NCBI RefSeq assembly: GCF_900186465.1
Contig: NZ_LT891957.1
Span: 1-60,326, forward strand
Direction: 5' to 3'
Source: Centipeda felix
Lineage (GTDB): Bacteria; Bacillota; Negativicutes; Selenomonadales; Selenomonadaceae
Length of the DNA stretch: 60,326 nt
The notes under the pieces are model-generated. The model was not told the DNA's origin. It saw only the letters and a list, made by a program, of their open reading frames with translations, and did no database searches. Positions 25,653 through 35,618 of this stretch are shown piece by piece (the first letter of the stretch is position 1; every line of letters starts with the position of its first letter). The translations under genes were made by a program, and so were the position numbers.

Positions 25653-26891
25653 ATGGCACCACAAGTCAATCTTTCCAGCCTGCTCACCCTGCATAATTTA
25701 CGCATGGATCCTGTCCTCGCCGCACTGGAAGATGCCATGATGTACGGAGATGAGGGCGAAGAGGAGCGCAGTGAATGCTGTGCAGCACTGATCGCCGCTG
25801 CAGAGAATCTCGGTCTGCGCGGAAATCTGCTGCCGCGCTACCTCCTCCACATCATTACGCACACACCGAATATCGTCTCGGAAACAATGGAACGCACGGG
25901 GCTGCCGCCCGGAAACAGCCTGCGCCATATCTTCTATCAGGATATCGCCCTGCTGCATCCAATCTTCGCACTTCCTACCAGTGCATTTCTAAAGGCTGAG
26001 CTGCTGGACAACTACGAGCCCACGAAAAACATCTACGATAAGACAGAGGATTTTCTTCTCCCGCTGCTCGATGCGGCAAAGACGACGGAGGACTACGCCG
26101 AGGCACTATTAACGTTCTACGCACGTTATGGCTATGGAGATATGGCGTCCTATTCCGTATTCCGTTGGGACAGCGCAGCACACCAGATCTGCGGCATCGA
26201 CCACTTTGAGTGCCCTCGTATGAAGGATATCATCGGCTATCAGCACCAGAAGGAGCAGCTTATCCGCAACACGCGCGCCTTCGTCCTCGGCAAGCCGTCC
26301 AACCACGTACTCCTCGTTGGGACACGCGGGACAGGAAAATCCTCCGCCGTCAAAGCTCTGGTCAGCGAATACGAAGAGAACGGTCTGCGTCTTGTACAGG
26401 TCACCAAGGAACAGCTGCGTGAACTTAGCACGATCATGAACGAACTGCGCCGTTATGCGGGGCGAAAATTTATCATTTTCCTGGATGATCTGTCCTTTGA
26501 GGACTCGGATGCCGAGTTCAAGGCGGTCAAGTCCGCAATCGAGGGCAGTGTATCATCCTGCCCCTCCAATGTACGCATCTATGCGACGTCCAATCGCCGT
26601 CACCTCATCCGTGAGACATGGCGTGAGCGCGAGCAGGATGAGGTCCATCGCGATGACAGTATCAACGAAGCGATTTCTCTCTCGGATCGCTTTGGTCTCA
26701 TCATTCAGTACCATACACCGGATCAGGAAGAATATCTGGCAATCATCGACCATATGCTCACACAAAAAGGCATCCACCTGACACCTGAGGAGCTGCGCAT
26801 TGCGGGGCTTCGTTGGGAGATGACGCACAGCGGGCGCAGTGGTCGCACGGCACAGCAATTCGTCGCCTATTATTTGGGAAACAACGAATAA
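25653..26891 (+). CDS. DUF815-family AAA ATPase
   Basis: This is a 412-residue P-loop ATPase of the DUF815 family. The C-terminal half holds Walker A LLVGTRGTGKSSAVKAL and Walker B KFIIFLDDLSFE, then IYATSNRRHLIRE and DRFGLIIQYHTPDQEEYL. The N-terminal half is helical and less conserved. Function is unknown; relatives are AAA proteins often compared with DnaA/RarA-like ATPases. I chose ATG 25653 (MAPQVNLSSLL), which has AAGGA nine bases upstream; ATG 25623, overlapping the tmcAL stop, lacks such a site. Confidence 0.85.
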   Translation: MAPQVNLSSLLTLHNLRMDPVLAALEDAMMYGDEGEEERSECCAALIAAAENLGLRGNLLPRYLLHIITHTPNIVSETMERTGLPPGNSLRHIFYQDIALLHPIFALPTSAFLKAELLDNYEPTKNIYDKTEDFLLPLLDAAKTTEDYAEALLTFYARYGYGDMASYSVFRWDSAAHQICGIDHFECPRMKDIIGYQHQKEQLIRNTRAFVLGKPSNHVLLVGTRGTGKSSAVKALVSEYEENGLRLVQVTKEQLRELSTIMNELRRYAGRKFIIFLDDLSFEDSDAEFKAVKSAIEGSVSSCPSNVRIYATSNRRHLIRETWREREQDEVHRDDSINEAISLSDRFGLIIQYHTPDQEEYLAIIDHMLTQKGIHLTPEELRIAGLRWEMTHSGRSGRTAQQFVAYYLGNNE

Positions 26892-26902
26892 TATGAACAA
26901 AC

Positions 26903-27787
26903 TCAGCAATACACGGAGAGTGCCAGCGGGACGGTCCTCACACACAGCGGAAGACGTGGTCCGCATTCCCCGTCCACATCACTAAAAAGCGGTGCATCCG
27001 CTGTTAGCTCAAATGTCCGTGCACGTATGTGCAGGATATTGTCCCGCTCCGATACCGGTTTTCCGGCAAACAGGTCTGCCGCCACAGACATAAACTGCGG
27101 CAGGCCTGTTTTTTTTACGGCAAGGAGATCGAGCATCCCGTCATTGATCGCAATACCGCTGCCGATCTGCTTCATCCCGGCCACCACAGGGCTGTTGGCG
27201 ATGACGAACAGAAAAATTTCTTCCTCATAGTGCTCACCATCCGCCGTAATGCGCACCGGAAATGAATGCAGGCGCGGAAGCTCTCCGATTCCCTTCAGAT
27301 AGTAGGCGATTCTGCCAAGCGCATTCTTGTAGGCCGACTTCACCTCATGGGCGATCCCCGTCATAACACCGGCACTGAGGACGTTAACAAAATAACGCCC
27401 CTGCCCTTCCAGAACTCCCAGATCGACGCGCCGCGACTCATCCGCCGCGATGCGCTCCACATAGGACTCCCAATCTCCGCCGATCCCAAGGTGCGTAGCA
27501 AAATCATTTGATGTTCCGCTGCCTAAGATACCGAGTGGTAGGTCGATCTTTGCATCCTGCAGTGCATTCACTACTGCGTGCACCGTTCCATCACCGCCTG
27601 CCGCCAGTACGCCAGCAGGGGCAATCTCACAGAGGAACTGGCTGAGCTGATCCTGCCCATTCCCACGCGTGCGATAGGGGCAAAGCATGATGTCGTGACG
27701 CTGAAAAAGCTCAATCAGCATATCCAGCTTCCCCTTGAAGAGAGCATGTCCCGAGACCGGATTGTAGATCAATGCCATTTTCTTCAT
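26903..27787 (-). CDS. Diacylglycerol kinase-family lipid kinase
   Basis: This 294-residue protein belongs to the DgkB/YegS family of soluble lipid kinases. Motifs are IYNPVSGHALFKGKL, the GGDGT catalytic motif in LAAGGDGTVHAVVNAL and LGILGSGTSNDFATHLGI. It likely phosphorylates diacylglycerol or a related lipid, recycling it into phospholipid synthesis. Its ATG overlaps the stop of the upstream flippase gene by 4 bases, and it ends convergently 11 bases from the DUF815 gene with no clear terminator between. Confidence 0.88.
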   Translation of the reverse strand: MKKMALIYNPVSGHALFKGKLDMLIELFQRHDIMLCPYRTRGNGQDQLSQFLCEIAPAGVLAAGGDGTVHAVVNALQDAKIDLPLGILGSGTSNDFATHLGIGGDWESYVERIAADESRRVDLGVLEGQGRYFVNVLSAGVMTGIAHEVKSAYKNALGRIAYYLKGIGELPRLHSFPVRITADGEHYEEEIFLFVIANSPVVAGMKQIGSGIAINDGMLDLLAVKKTGLPQFMSVAADLFAGKPVSERDNILHIRARTFELTADAPLFSDVDGECGPRLPLCVRTVPLALSVYC

Positions 27788-29421
27788 GACTTATACACTC
27801 CAATCCGCTGTAAAAATCGGATGCCGACCGCGCCGACCATCGGCAGACGATGCAGATCCTCCTCGATCAGGCCGCGCAGCAGGATCATCGCTGCCACATA
27901 GACAAAGCAGCCGAAGAACACCGCACCGAAGGTAGAAATCGCAGCAATCCCCCACCATGCCAGTGTCCATGCGTAGAAAAAGTGGACAGCACATGCCATA
28001 ATCCCGGCAGAACATATCGTCTTGATGAGCTGGAGGAGCTCGATACGATAGCCAATAAAACGGTAGATAAAGTAAAGATTGATGATCGCCGCGACACCCA
28101 TATCTGCCGCCGTTGCCCATGCAGCGCCCATGATGCCGAGCCATGGGATCGCCGTCAGATGCCAGTTTAGAAAAATCTTTGCCGCCGCTGCGAGCACCAT
28201 GTTCACCATGGGGATGGTCGGATGACCAAGTCCCTGCAAAATTCCCGTTGAGACTTGATGCAGACCGAGCAGGATGATGCTCACCGCCGAGATCATGACC
28301 GCAGGCCCCGCGCCCGGTGCATTGTAGATCAGCGAAGAAATTGGCGTCGCCAAAATAAACACAATGACAAAGGCGGGAAAACAGACGAAATTTGAAATGC
28401 GCACGGACGCTGCTGTCTGATCGTAGACGCGCGCCTGATCGCCAAGCACGCGTGACTCCGAGATGGCAGGCACAATACTCATCGCCATGGATGCAGTCAG
28501 GATCGTCGCCAGATTGACGAGCGGGACGGCCATGCCGTTCAGATAACCGAAAAGCTCCGTCGCCTCACTGATGCTATAGCCTGCTGCCTCAAGACGCTGC
28601 GGAACAATCATCAGATCTAGATTCGAGACCACGGGCAGCATAATGCTCGCCGCCGAGACTGGAAGTGCCAGCTTAAAAATACGATGAATGATCGAAAACC
28701 GCGTCTCGTAAGGAACATTCGGCAGCGGTTTCAGCTCCGTCCCGTAATCACGAGCAATATCCCGCTCCAGTTTGATATGGAAGTAGACGAGAACAATGAG
28801 CCCCGTCACCGCTCCTGCGAAAGCCCCGAGTGACGCGCCGGCAGCTGCGTAGTCCAGCCCCCATGGCATGAGAAGACTCGCAAGGACAATCATGGTCACC
28901 ACGCGGAAAATCTGCTCTACGATCTGCGACACCGCCGTCGGCGTCATGCGCTGCCATCCCTGCAAATACCCGCGTGAACTGGCGAGCAGGGTCACGAAAA
29001 AGACCGTCGGGGCAAGCACCACCACAGCCTTGTAGGCACGCGCATCACGAATCAGCTGCCACTCGATCAGCCAGTCTGCCGCCAAATAGGTCAAAATCGA
29101 AAAGAGCAGTCCTGTCAGCACCATGAGCATCATAGAGATGCGAAACACACGCTTCGCTCCGTAGATATCCTTGAGTGCGACGCGTTCCGCCGTAATAATC
29201 GAAATCGCTACCGGGACACCAGCCTGCGAAACTGTCATGGCAAAAAAATAAATGGGGAACGCCATCTGGTAGAGACCAATACCTTCGCCGCCCAGAATAC
29301 GGGAGACGAAGATCCAGTTCAGCGACCCGATCACCTTAACCACAAAACCTGCGATGGTCAGAACAAAAGTACCCTTGAGAAAGGATTCTCCTTTGCTATT
29401 CTTCCCTTCCGCAACATTCAT
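27784..29421 (-). CDS. MurJ/SpoVB-type lipid flippase (MOP superfamily)
   Basis: This is a polytopic membrane protein of about 545 residues with roughly 14 hydrophobic segments. FLKGTFVLTIAGFVVKVIGS and RILGGEGIGLYQMAFPIYF near the N-terminus are typical of the SpoVB/polysaccharide exporter branch of the MOP superfamily. A role in flipping lipid-linked cell-wall or polysaccharide precursors is likely. ATG 29421 (MNVAEGKNSKGE) is my choice; a GTG at 29439 adds six residues. It is coupled to the lipid kinase gene and has its own promoter. Confidence 0.88.
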   Translation of the reverse strand: MNVAEGKNSKGESFLKGTFVLTIAGFVVKVIGSLNWIFVSRILGGEGIGLYQMAFPIYFFAMTVSQAGVPVAISIITAERVALKDIYGAKRVFRISMMLMVLTGLLFSILTYLAADWLIEWQLIRDARAYKAVVVLAPTVFFVTLLASSRGYLQGWQRMTPTAVSQIVEQIFRVVTMIVLASLLMPWGLDYAAAGASLGAFAGAVTGLIVLVYFHIKLERDIARDYGTELKPLPNVPYETRFSIIHRIFKLALPVSAASIMLPVVSNLDLMIVPQRLEAAGYSISEATELFGYLNGMAVPLVNLATILTASMAMSIVPAISESRVLGDQARVYDQTAASVRISNFVCFPAFVIVFILATPISSLIYNAPGAGPAVMISAVSIILLGLHQVSTGILQGLGHPTIPMVNMVLAAAAKIFLNWHLTAIPWLGIMGAAWATAADMGVAAIINLYFIYRFIGYRIELLQLIKTICSAGIMACAVHFFYAWTLAWWGIAAISTFGAVFFGCFVYVAAMILLRGLIEEDLHRLPMVGAVGIRFLQRIGVYKS

Positions 29422-29476
29422 CTCACTAATGAGAAACACCGCCTCAACTGCTAATTATGAGAATAATATCGATTGA

Positions 29477-29505
29477 ATTATATCATGAACTGCCTCCACT
29501 ATCAA
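29477..29505 (-). promoter_or_regulatory. Promoter for flippase-lipid kinase pair
   Basis: On the minus strand TTGATA (29500-29505) and TATAAT (29477-29482) are 17 bases apart, directly downstream of the hemL terminator. Confidence 0.8.
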
Positions 29506-29541
29506 TGGACTTCACTCACACGGACAGATGTTTCAAACCAC

Positions 29542-29578
29542 AAAAAGACCTCACACGATACAGTCGCATGAGGTCTTT
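29542..29578 (-). terminator. Intrinsic terminator of the tetrapyrrole operon
   Basis: AAAGACCTCA (29569-29578, minus strand) pairs with TGAGGTCTTT (29544-29553) and is followed by T residues. It lies 9 bases after the hemL stop. Confidence 0.9.
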
Positions 29579-29586
29579 GAGGAAAA

Positions 29587-30906
29587 TTATTTTCGTGCTT
29601 TTTTGACTGCGGCAAACGCCTTCTCCGATGCGGCAATCGTATGCTCAATGTCTTTGTCTGTATGCGCTCCCGACATGAATACCGTTTCAAACTGGGACGG
29701 GGCAAGATACACACCCTCGTCGAGCATCGTCTCGAACCAGATGCGGAAGGCATCCTGATCAGCGGCAGCGGCATCCTCATAGTTATAGACATCACGATCA
29801 ATAAAGAAGATGCCGAACATCGAGCCAGCCTGATGCGCGCATATCGGCACGCCTGCCTCCTTCGCCGTACGCTGCCAGCCAAGCAGGAGATTCTTCGTCT
29901 TGATGGTCAGTTCACGGCTGTAATCCGCTTTGCCTTCTTCGGGGTCTGCCGTGATGAGCTTCAGCGTCTCAATGCCCGCCGTCATGGCAAGCGGATTGCC
30001 CGAGAGTGTGCCCGCCTGATAGACGGGACCCGAGGGCGAAATCTGCTCCATGATCTCACGGCGTCCACCGTATGCCGCAACGGGCAGGCCTCCGCCGATG
30101 ATCTTGCCGAGACAGGTGAGATCGGGGCGAATGCCATAGGCAGCCTGTGCACCGCCCAAGGACGCACGGAAGCCGCACATCACCTCATCAAAGAGGAGAA
30201 GCGTGCCGTGCTGCTCGGTCAGCTCGCGCAGCAGAGAAAGATAGCCCTGACGCGGCAGCACCAGCCCCATATTTCCCGCGACCGGCTCAACGATGACGGC
30301 GGCAATATGATCGCCCTCGCGCTCCATCACATCGCGGATGGCGTCCTCATCGTTGTACGGAACAGCAATCGTATCCGCCGCCGTCCCCTTCGTCACACCG
30401 GGAGAACTCGGAACGCCGAAGGTCGCCATGCCTGAGCCTGCGCTGACGAGGAGGCTGTCGTTATGCCCGTGGTAACATCCGATGAACTTGACGATTTTAT
30501 CCCGTCCGGTATAGCCGCGTGCCAGTCGCAGTGCACTCATCGTCGCCTCGGTACCCGAGTTGACCATGCGGATGGATTCAATGGTTGGATAGACCGACTG
30601 AACAAGCTTGGCCAGCTCCGTCTCCATGAGCGTCGGTGCACCGTAGCTCGTCCCACGCGCCACAGCCTCCTGCAGAGCCTTCACCACCTGCGGATGTGCG
30701 TGCCCGACGATCATCGGCCCCCATGATCCCACGTAGTCGATGTAAGAGTTCCCGTCAATATCGTAGATATACGACCCCTCCGCTCGTGCAATAAAGAGAG
30801 GGTTCCCCCCCACATTGGCGAACGAACGGACGGGACTGTTGACCCCGCCGGGCATATACTGTTTTGCCTCATCAAAGGCAGCCTTTGATTTTTCGGTATG
30901 GCGCAT
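29587..30906 (-). CDS. hemL: Glutamate-1-semialdehyde 2,1-aminomutase
   Basis: This 439-residue PLP enzyme converts glutamate-1-semialdehyde to 5-aminolevulinate, the second step of the C5 pathway. It has [51 protein letters not shown] and the PLP lysine in [16 protein letters not shown]. The C-terminus and length match the family. It is the last gene of the tetrapyrrole operon, 12 bases after hemB, and is followed by a strong terminator. Confidence 0.96.
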   Translation of the reverse strand: MRHTEKSKAAFDEAKQYMPGGVNSPVRSFANVGGNPLFIARAEGSYIYDIDGNSYIDYVGSWGPMIVGHAHPQVVKALQEAVARGTSYGAPTLMETELAKLVQSVYPTIESIRMVNSGTEATMSALRLARGYTGRDKIVKFIGCYHGHNDSLLVSAGSGMATFGVPSSPGVTKGTAADTIAVPYNDEDAIRDVMEREGDHIAAVIVEPVAGNMGLVLPRQGYLSLLRELTEQHGTLLLFDEVMCGFRASLGGAQAAYGIRPDLTCLGKIIGGGLPVAAYGGRREIMEQISPSGPVYQAGTLSGNPLAMTAGIETLKLITADPEEGKADYSRELTIKTKNLLLGWQRTAKEAGVPICAHQAGSMFGIFFIDRDVYNYEDAAAADQDAFRIWFETMLDEGVYLAPSQFETVFMSGAHTDKDIEHTIAASEKAFAAVKKARK

Positions 30907-30918
30907 ATAGCTCTCTCC

Positions 30919-31890
30919 TTATCCGTTCATCCAGTCAGCAGCATCCAAGGCATGATAGGTGATGATGATCTTTGCACCGGCGCGCTTCATGCCCGTCAGC
31001 GTCTCCAGAACAATTCGCTGCTCATCAATCCAGCCATTTGCTGCCGCCGCTTTGACCATGGCGTACTCGCCGCTGACATTGTAGACGGCAATGGGGCGAT
31101 CTGTCACCTCATAGACACGGCGTACCACGTCGAGATAGGCAAGAGCCGGCTTAACCATGATGATGTCAGCGCCCTCTTCCACATCCAGTGCAGTCTCTTT
31201 CAGTGCCTCACGGACATTCGACGGGTCCATCTGATACTGCCTGCGGTCGCCGAAAGCGGGCATGCTGTCTGCCGCATCGCGAAAAGGGCCATAGTATCCC
31301 GAGGCATACTTTACTGCGTAGCTCATGATGGAGGTGTTCTCAAATTTATTTTCGTCAAGTGCCTCGCGAATGGCGGCGATGCGTCCATCCATCATATCGG
31401 ACGGCGCAACGATGTCTGCCCCCGCCTTTGCCTGACTTACGGCAACCTTCTGCAGGAGTGCGAGCGTCCTGTCATTATCGACATAGTGTCCCGTGAGATG
31501 CCCACAGTGTCCATGCGTCGTATACTGACAGAGACATACATCACCGACAACCAGCAGCTCAGGAACGGCATCCTTGATCGCAGCGATCGCGCGCTGGACA
31601 GGACTCTCCATATCCCATGCAGAGCTGCCGTCCTCATCCTTATAAGCAGGAAGGCCGAACACCTCGACGGCGCGAATCCCACGCGCTGCGATCTCGTATG
31701 CGAGTGCTGCGACCTGATCCACAGAGTAGTGGAAACACCCCGGCATACTCGGGATCTCTTCTTTGATCTTCTCTCCAGGAACGACAAAGATCGGATAGAC
31801 AAAATCGCGCACCGACAGCTCTGTCTCACGCACAAGATCGCGCATCCCGGACGAGATGCGCAGACGGCGCGGACGCTGAATCATACTCAT
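30919..31890 (-). CDS. hemB: Porphobilinogen synthase (delta-aminolevulinate dehydratase)
   Basis: This 323-residue enzyme condenses two 5-aminolevulinates to porphobilinogen. It has the metal-site cysteines in GDVCLCQYTTHGHCG, the Schiff-base lysine in IMVKPALAYLD and SDMMDGRIAAIREALD. I chose ATG 31890 (MSMIQRPRRLR), which overlaps the cobA/hemD stop by 4 bases and has GGGAGA upstream; the frame extends seven residues further. Confidence 0.96.
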   Translation of the reverse strand: MSMIQRPRRLRISSGMRDLVRETELSVRDFVYPIFVVPGEKIKEEIPSMPGCFHYSVDQVAALAYEIAARGIRAVEVFGLPAYKDEDGSSAWDMESPVQRAIAAIKDAVPELLVVGDVCLCQYTTHGHCGHLTGHYVDNDRTLALLQKVAVSQAKAGADIVAPSDMMDGRIAAIREALDENKFENTSIMSYAVKYASGYYGPFRDAADSMPAFGDRRQYQMDPSNVREALKETALDVEEGADIIMVKPALAYLDVVRRVYEVTDRPIAVYNVSGEYAMVKAAAANGWIDEQRIVLETLTGMKRAGAKIIITYHALDAADWMNG

Positions 31891-33407
31891 TCTATATTCT
31901 CCCTTATGCAATCTACCAATCCATCAATCGTATAAGTTCTGGCTGTCATGGCAGACATCAGCGCATAACTCTCTACGGTTTCTGCCGTTACCGGTCCAAT
32001 GCAGGCAATCTTCGTATGCTGCAGCGGCGTAATATTGCCGAGCATGCGCACGAGATTCTTGACGGTAGAGGAGCTGGTAAATGTAACGTAGTCAAACGCA
32101 CCGTCCATCATCTGGGCGGCGAGCTCTTCCCCATGTTCTGTCTCGGGTACCGTCTCATAGGCTGCGGCAACATCCACGACCGCCCCATGTGCACCCAAGG
32201 ACTCAGGAAGAACGTCGCGAGCCTCCTGTGCGCGCGGCAGGAGGATATGGGCACGCGGCGGCAGAATCGGACGGAGCGCATCCACGACTGCCTCTGCGCG
32301 GAACTCCTGCGGCACAAGATCTGCCTCGATCCCGTAGGTGCGCAGACGATCCCGTGTCGCCGTACCGATGGCAGCAATTTTAGCATAGCCGAGTGCTCGT
32401 GCATCCTTTCCTGCGTGATGAAGCCGTGCAAAGAAATGCTCCACACCGTTGACACTGGTAAAGATCACCCAGTGATAGTCCTGCAGTTTTCCGATGGCAG
32501 AATCCAGGCCTGCGTACGAATCGGACGGCGGAACAATGCGAATCACCGGTGCCTCGACGCAGGATGCACCGAGTGCCGTCAGTTTCTCCGTCAATGCCGA
32601 GGCCTGAGCACGCGCACGTGTGACAAGAACGCGCTTCCCAAAAAGAGGACGGAACTCTCTGCGGTCGAACCAGCGCAGACGGTCTCGCAGGCGCACCACA
32701 TCTCCCACAATAAAAATCGCGGGCGGGCGTATCCCATCACGACGTACCATCTCAGCCGCCTCACCGACCGTCGTCACGTACGTCTCCTGATCGGCACGTG
32801 TCCCCCATCGAATAAGTGCTGCCGGGGTATCTGCGGGACGCCCATTCTCGATCAAATGCTTCGTGATCTCAGTAAGATTTGCCACGCCCATCAGAAAGAT
32901 CAGTGTATCCACACCTGTTGCGAGATGCTGCCAGCGGACATGAGACTCGGGTTTCGTCGGATCCTCATGACCCGTAATCACGGCAAAGGAAACCGCCACA
33001 CCTCGATGTGTTACAGGAATACCGGCATAGGCCGGCACGCTGATCGCAGAGGTGACACCGGGCAGGATCTCAAAGGGTACTCCACGTTCCAGCAAAACGA
33101 GAGCCTCTTCCCCGCCGCGGCCAAAGACGAACGGATCTCCGCCCTTCAGACGAACGACCGTCTTTCCCTCCTTCGCCTTGTCTGCGAGCAGGACATTGAT
33201 CTCCTCCTGCCGCATTGTATGATGGCAGGACTGCTTGCCGACATAGATCCGCTCTGCTGCCTCAGGCACATAGGAGAGAATACTCTCATCGGCAAGATGG
33301 TCATAGACAACAACATCCGCCTGTTTCAGGCACTGCATCGCCCCCACGGTCAAAAGGCGCGGATCTCCGGGACCCGCGCCAACAAGAAACACCATTCCGT
33401 TCTTCAT
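31887..33407 (-). CDS. cobA/hemD: Fused uroporphyrinogen-III methyltransferase / uroporphyrinogen-III synthase
   Basis: This 506-residue protein has two enzymes. Residues 1 to about 245 are a SUMT methyltransferase (FLVGAGPGDPRLLTVGAMQC, VRLKGGDPFVFGRGGEEALV, MGVANLTEITKHLIENGRPA), which makes precorrin-2. Residues about 255-506 are HemD (FGKRVLVTRARAQASALTEK, VIFTSVNGVEHFF, DYVTFTSSSTVKNL), which closes hydroxymethylbilane to uroporphyrinogen III. Such fusions are common in Firmicutes. It couples heme-type and siroheme/cobalamin synthesis. Both ends overlap neighbours by 4 bases (hemC, hemB). Confidence 0.95.
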   Translation of the reverse strand: MKNGMVFLVGAGPGDPRLLTVGAMQCLKQADVVVYDHLADESILSYVPEAAERIYVGKQSCHHTMRQEEINVLLADKAKEGKTVVRLKGGDPFVFGRGGEEALVLLERGVPFEILPGVTSAISVPAYAGIPVTHRGVAVSFAVITGHEDPTKPESHVRWQHLATGVDTLIFLMGVANLTEITKHLIENGRPADTPAALIRWGTRADQETYVTTVGEAAEMVRRDGIRPPAIFIVGDVVRLRDRLRWFDRREFRPLFGKRVLVTRARAQASALTEKLTALGASCVEAPVIRIVPPSDSYAGLDSAIGKLQDYHWVIFTSVNGVEHFFARLHHAGKDARALGYAKIAAIGTATRDRLRTYGIEADLVPQEFRAEAVVDALRPILPPRAHILLPRAQEARDVLPESLGAHGAVVDVAAAYETVPETEHGEELAAQMMDGAFDYVTFTSSSTVKNLVRMLGNITPLQHTKIACIGPVTAETVESYALMSAMTARTYTIDGLVDCIRENIE

Positions 33408-34339
33408 GCTGTAATTCCAATCTCTTTCAAAATCTCACGTCCGCCGGCATCGAGGAGCTCCTCGGCAAGAGCAGTTCCCAGAGCCTCAGCCTGCTCGCCT
33501 GCTCCGTGTGCATCAGAACGGCAGATACGCTGTCCATCGACCGAAGCAATCATAGCATCAATGGAAATCTGACCATTAGCATCGACCTCAGCATAAACCC
33601 CGACAGGGATCTGACAGCCGCCCTCAACACGACGCAGGAACGCGCGCTCTGCCTGTGCCGCCGTCGTCATACCCGCATCACGCAGAAACTCAATGGCGGA
33701 AAGAATTGCGGCATCCCCAGCACGGCATTCAATGGCAAGAGCTCCCTGCCCAACCGCAGGAAGCATCACAGAGCGCGGCAAAATGGTGCGGATACGACGT
33801 TCAAAACCGAGTCGCTTTAGTCCTGCCGCCGCAAGCACAATCGCATCGAACTCCCCTGCGTCGAGCTTGGCAAGACGCGTATTGACATTTCCGCGCAGAT
33901 CACAGATCGTTAAATCGGGGCGCACGGCGAGAAGCTGTGCGCGGCGGCGCAGACTCGACGTACCCACGCGTGCCCTGACAGGAAGATCCTCCACTGCAGC
34001 GTAGTGTGCACTGACAAAGGCATCACCGGGGTCGAGCCGTGTTGTAATCGCACCGATGACCAGTCCGTCGGGAACCTCCGTCGGCATATCCTTCAGACTA
34101 TGCACGGCAAGATCGACCGCATCATCCAGCATCGCCTGCTCAAGTTCCTTCGTAAAGAGCCCCTTGCCGCCGATTTTAGCGAGCGGTGCATCCAGGATGC
34201 GATCTCCCTTCGTCGTCAGCTTACGCAGCTCCACACAGCAGGACGGATGTTCCTTTTTAATGGCCTCCGCCACATAGTTCGCCTGCCACAGAGCCAACTT
34301 GCTCGCTCGTGTACCGATAGTGATTGTGCCGCTGTTCAC
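33404..34339 (-). CDS. hemC: Hydroxymethylbilane synthase (porphobilinogen deaminase)
   Basis: This 311-residue enzyme polymerises four porphobilinogens. It reads TITIGTRASKLALWQANYVA at the start, then GKGLFTKELEQAMLD, VHSLKDMPTE, RVGTSSLRRRAQLLA, and the cofactor cysteine in ALAIECRAGD. The probable start is GTG 34339, with AGGA upstream; an ATG at 34363 lacks a good site. Either start lies within hemA, giving an overlap of 83 to 107 bases in a different frame. Confidence 0.94.
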   Translation of the reverse strand: MNSGTITIGTRASKLALWQANYVAEAIKKEHPSCCVELRKLTTKGDRILDAPLAKIGGKGLFTKELEQAMLDDAVDLAVHSLKDMPTEVPDGLVIGAITTRLDPGDAFVSAHYAAVEDLPVRARVGTSSLRRRAQLLAVRPDLTICDLRGNVNTRLAKLDAGEFDAIVLAAAGLKRLGFERRIRTILPRSVMLPAVGQGALAIECRAGDAAILSAIEFLRDAGMTTAAQAERAFLRRVEGGCQIPVGVYAEVDANGQISIDAMIASVDGQRICRSDAHGAGEQAEALGTALAEELLDAGGREILKEIGITA

Positions 34340-35618
34340 TGGTTCCTGTCTCTCCCATCGCATCTAACTTAAAAAGAGAACGCATTGCTTCGATGTAAAA
34401 TGCCTCATCCTTGGTTCCCGCAGATGACCGCAGCTTCATCATCGGGATGCGCAGTATCTTTCGCACAATCATGCGGCTCATGTGCTCAACCTGACGGCCT
34501 TCCTCTTCCGAGAGATCGGGCAGCTTCGCGCTCACACGCTTGATCTCACGCGCGCGAATGCGCTCACATCGTCCTGAGAGCAGTGCCATAAGCGGCTGAA
34601 AGGAAAGATACTTGAAGCGTTCCTGAAGGGCGGCAACTTCCTCCTCCACAATTTTCTGTGCCTTGACCGCCTCCGCCTGCCGTTCTCCCAGGTGCTCATC
34701 CACCACTGCCTCGAGTGCGTCAATATTATAGAGCTCAATTCCCTTGATCCCCGCAACATCGGGGTCAACATCACGCGGAACGGCAATATCGATAAAGAAG
34801 ATTTTGCGTCCCTGACGACGCGTCATGAGGCGGCGCGCCTCCCACGCCTTGATTACATAATGCGGTGCCCCAGTCGATGTAACGACAACATCAACATTTG
34901 TCGCATAGTCCATGGCACGATCAAACGGAATGGCCTCTCCGCCGATCCGCTCGGCAAGCCCCCGTGCGCGCTCAATATGACGGTTGGCAACATAGATCGT
35001 CTCAATCCCATGCGCACGCAGATGTTCTGCCGTCAATTCCGCCATCTTCCCTGCACCGAAGATCAATGCTCCGCAGCCGCCAAGCCCTCCCAGAGACGCA
35101 GCAGCAAGCTCGACAGCAGCATAGCTTACTGACACAGAACGATAAGCGATGCGCGTTTCCGTCCGTACGCGTTTTCCCGTAGCAATAGCACGGTGAAAAA
35201 GCAAATTGAGGATCGTCCCGGTCACGCCTGCCTCTCGTGCCAACGCATACGCCCCCTTCACCTGTGAGAGAATCTGCCCCTCACCGAGTACAAGCGAGTC
35301 GAGACTCGACGCCACGCGGAAGAGATGCTCAATCGCCGCACCGTCAGTGTACGTATAGAGATATGCATCCAGATCATCGCCGCCCTGCGCCAGATCGCAC
35401 AGGAACTGCCGCACGGAGCGCTCCCCCTCCGCGAGCTCCTCCACAGCAGCGTAAAGCTCCGTTCGGTTGCAGGTAGACAGAACCACAAGCCCGCTCACTC
35501 CGTCGTAATCGCCTAGGTTCTGGAGCCCCGTGCGCAGTTCCTCGCGCGAGAACGAAACCCGCTCACGTACATCAATCGGTGCAGTCCGATGATTGAGCCC
35601 CAAAGTCAAGAGCCGCAT
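34257..35618 (-). CDS. hemA: Glutamyl-tRNA reductase
   Basis: This enzyme reduces glutamyl-tRNA to glutamate-1-semialdehyde and is usually the controlled step of the pathway. The 453-residue product has LGLNHRTAPIDVRERVSF, the catalytic Cys in LSTCNRTELYAAV, SLVLGEGQILSQVKGAYALA and the NADPH motif FGAGKMAELTAEHL. Start ATG 35618 lies 47 bases inside the upstream sirC-like gene. The C-terminus extends about 28 residues past the hemC start, ending in HRYT-like and Gly-rich sequence (GELCGGGH) not typical of the family; see findings. Confidence 0.94.
   Translation of the reverse strand: MRLLTLGLNHRTAPIDVRERVSFSREELRTGLQNLGDYDGVSGLVVLSTCNRTELYAAVEELAEGERSVRQFLCDLAQGGDDLDAYLYTYTDGAAIEHLFRVASSLDSLVLGEGQILSQVKGAYALAREAGVTGTILNLLFHRAIATGKRVRTETRIAYRSVSVSYAAVELAAASLGGLGGCGALIFGAGKMAELTAEHLRAHGIETIYVANRHIERARGLAERIGGEAIPFDRAMDYATNVDVVVTSTGAPHYVIKAWEARRLMTRRQGRKIFFIDIAVPRDVDPDVAGIKGIELYNIDALEAVVDEHLGERQAEAVKAQKIVEEEVAALQERFKYLSFQPLMALLSGRCERIRAREIKRVSAKLPDLSEEEGRQVEHMSRMIVRKILRIPMMKLRSSAGTKDEAFYIEAMRSLFKLDAMGETGTSEQRHNHYRYTSEQVGSVAGELCGGGH

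Noticed and set aside
34257-34363. hemA as a frameshifted pseudogene
   Set aside because: All core motifs are present in one frame to the normal C-terminal region; only the tail is unusual, so I kept it as an intact gene with an overlap.
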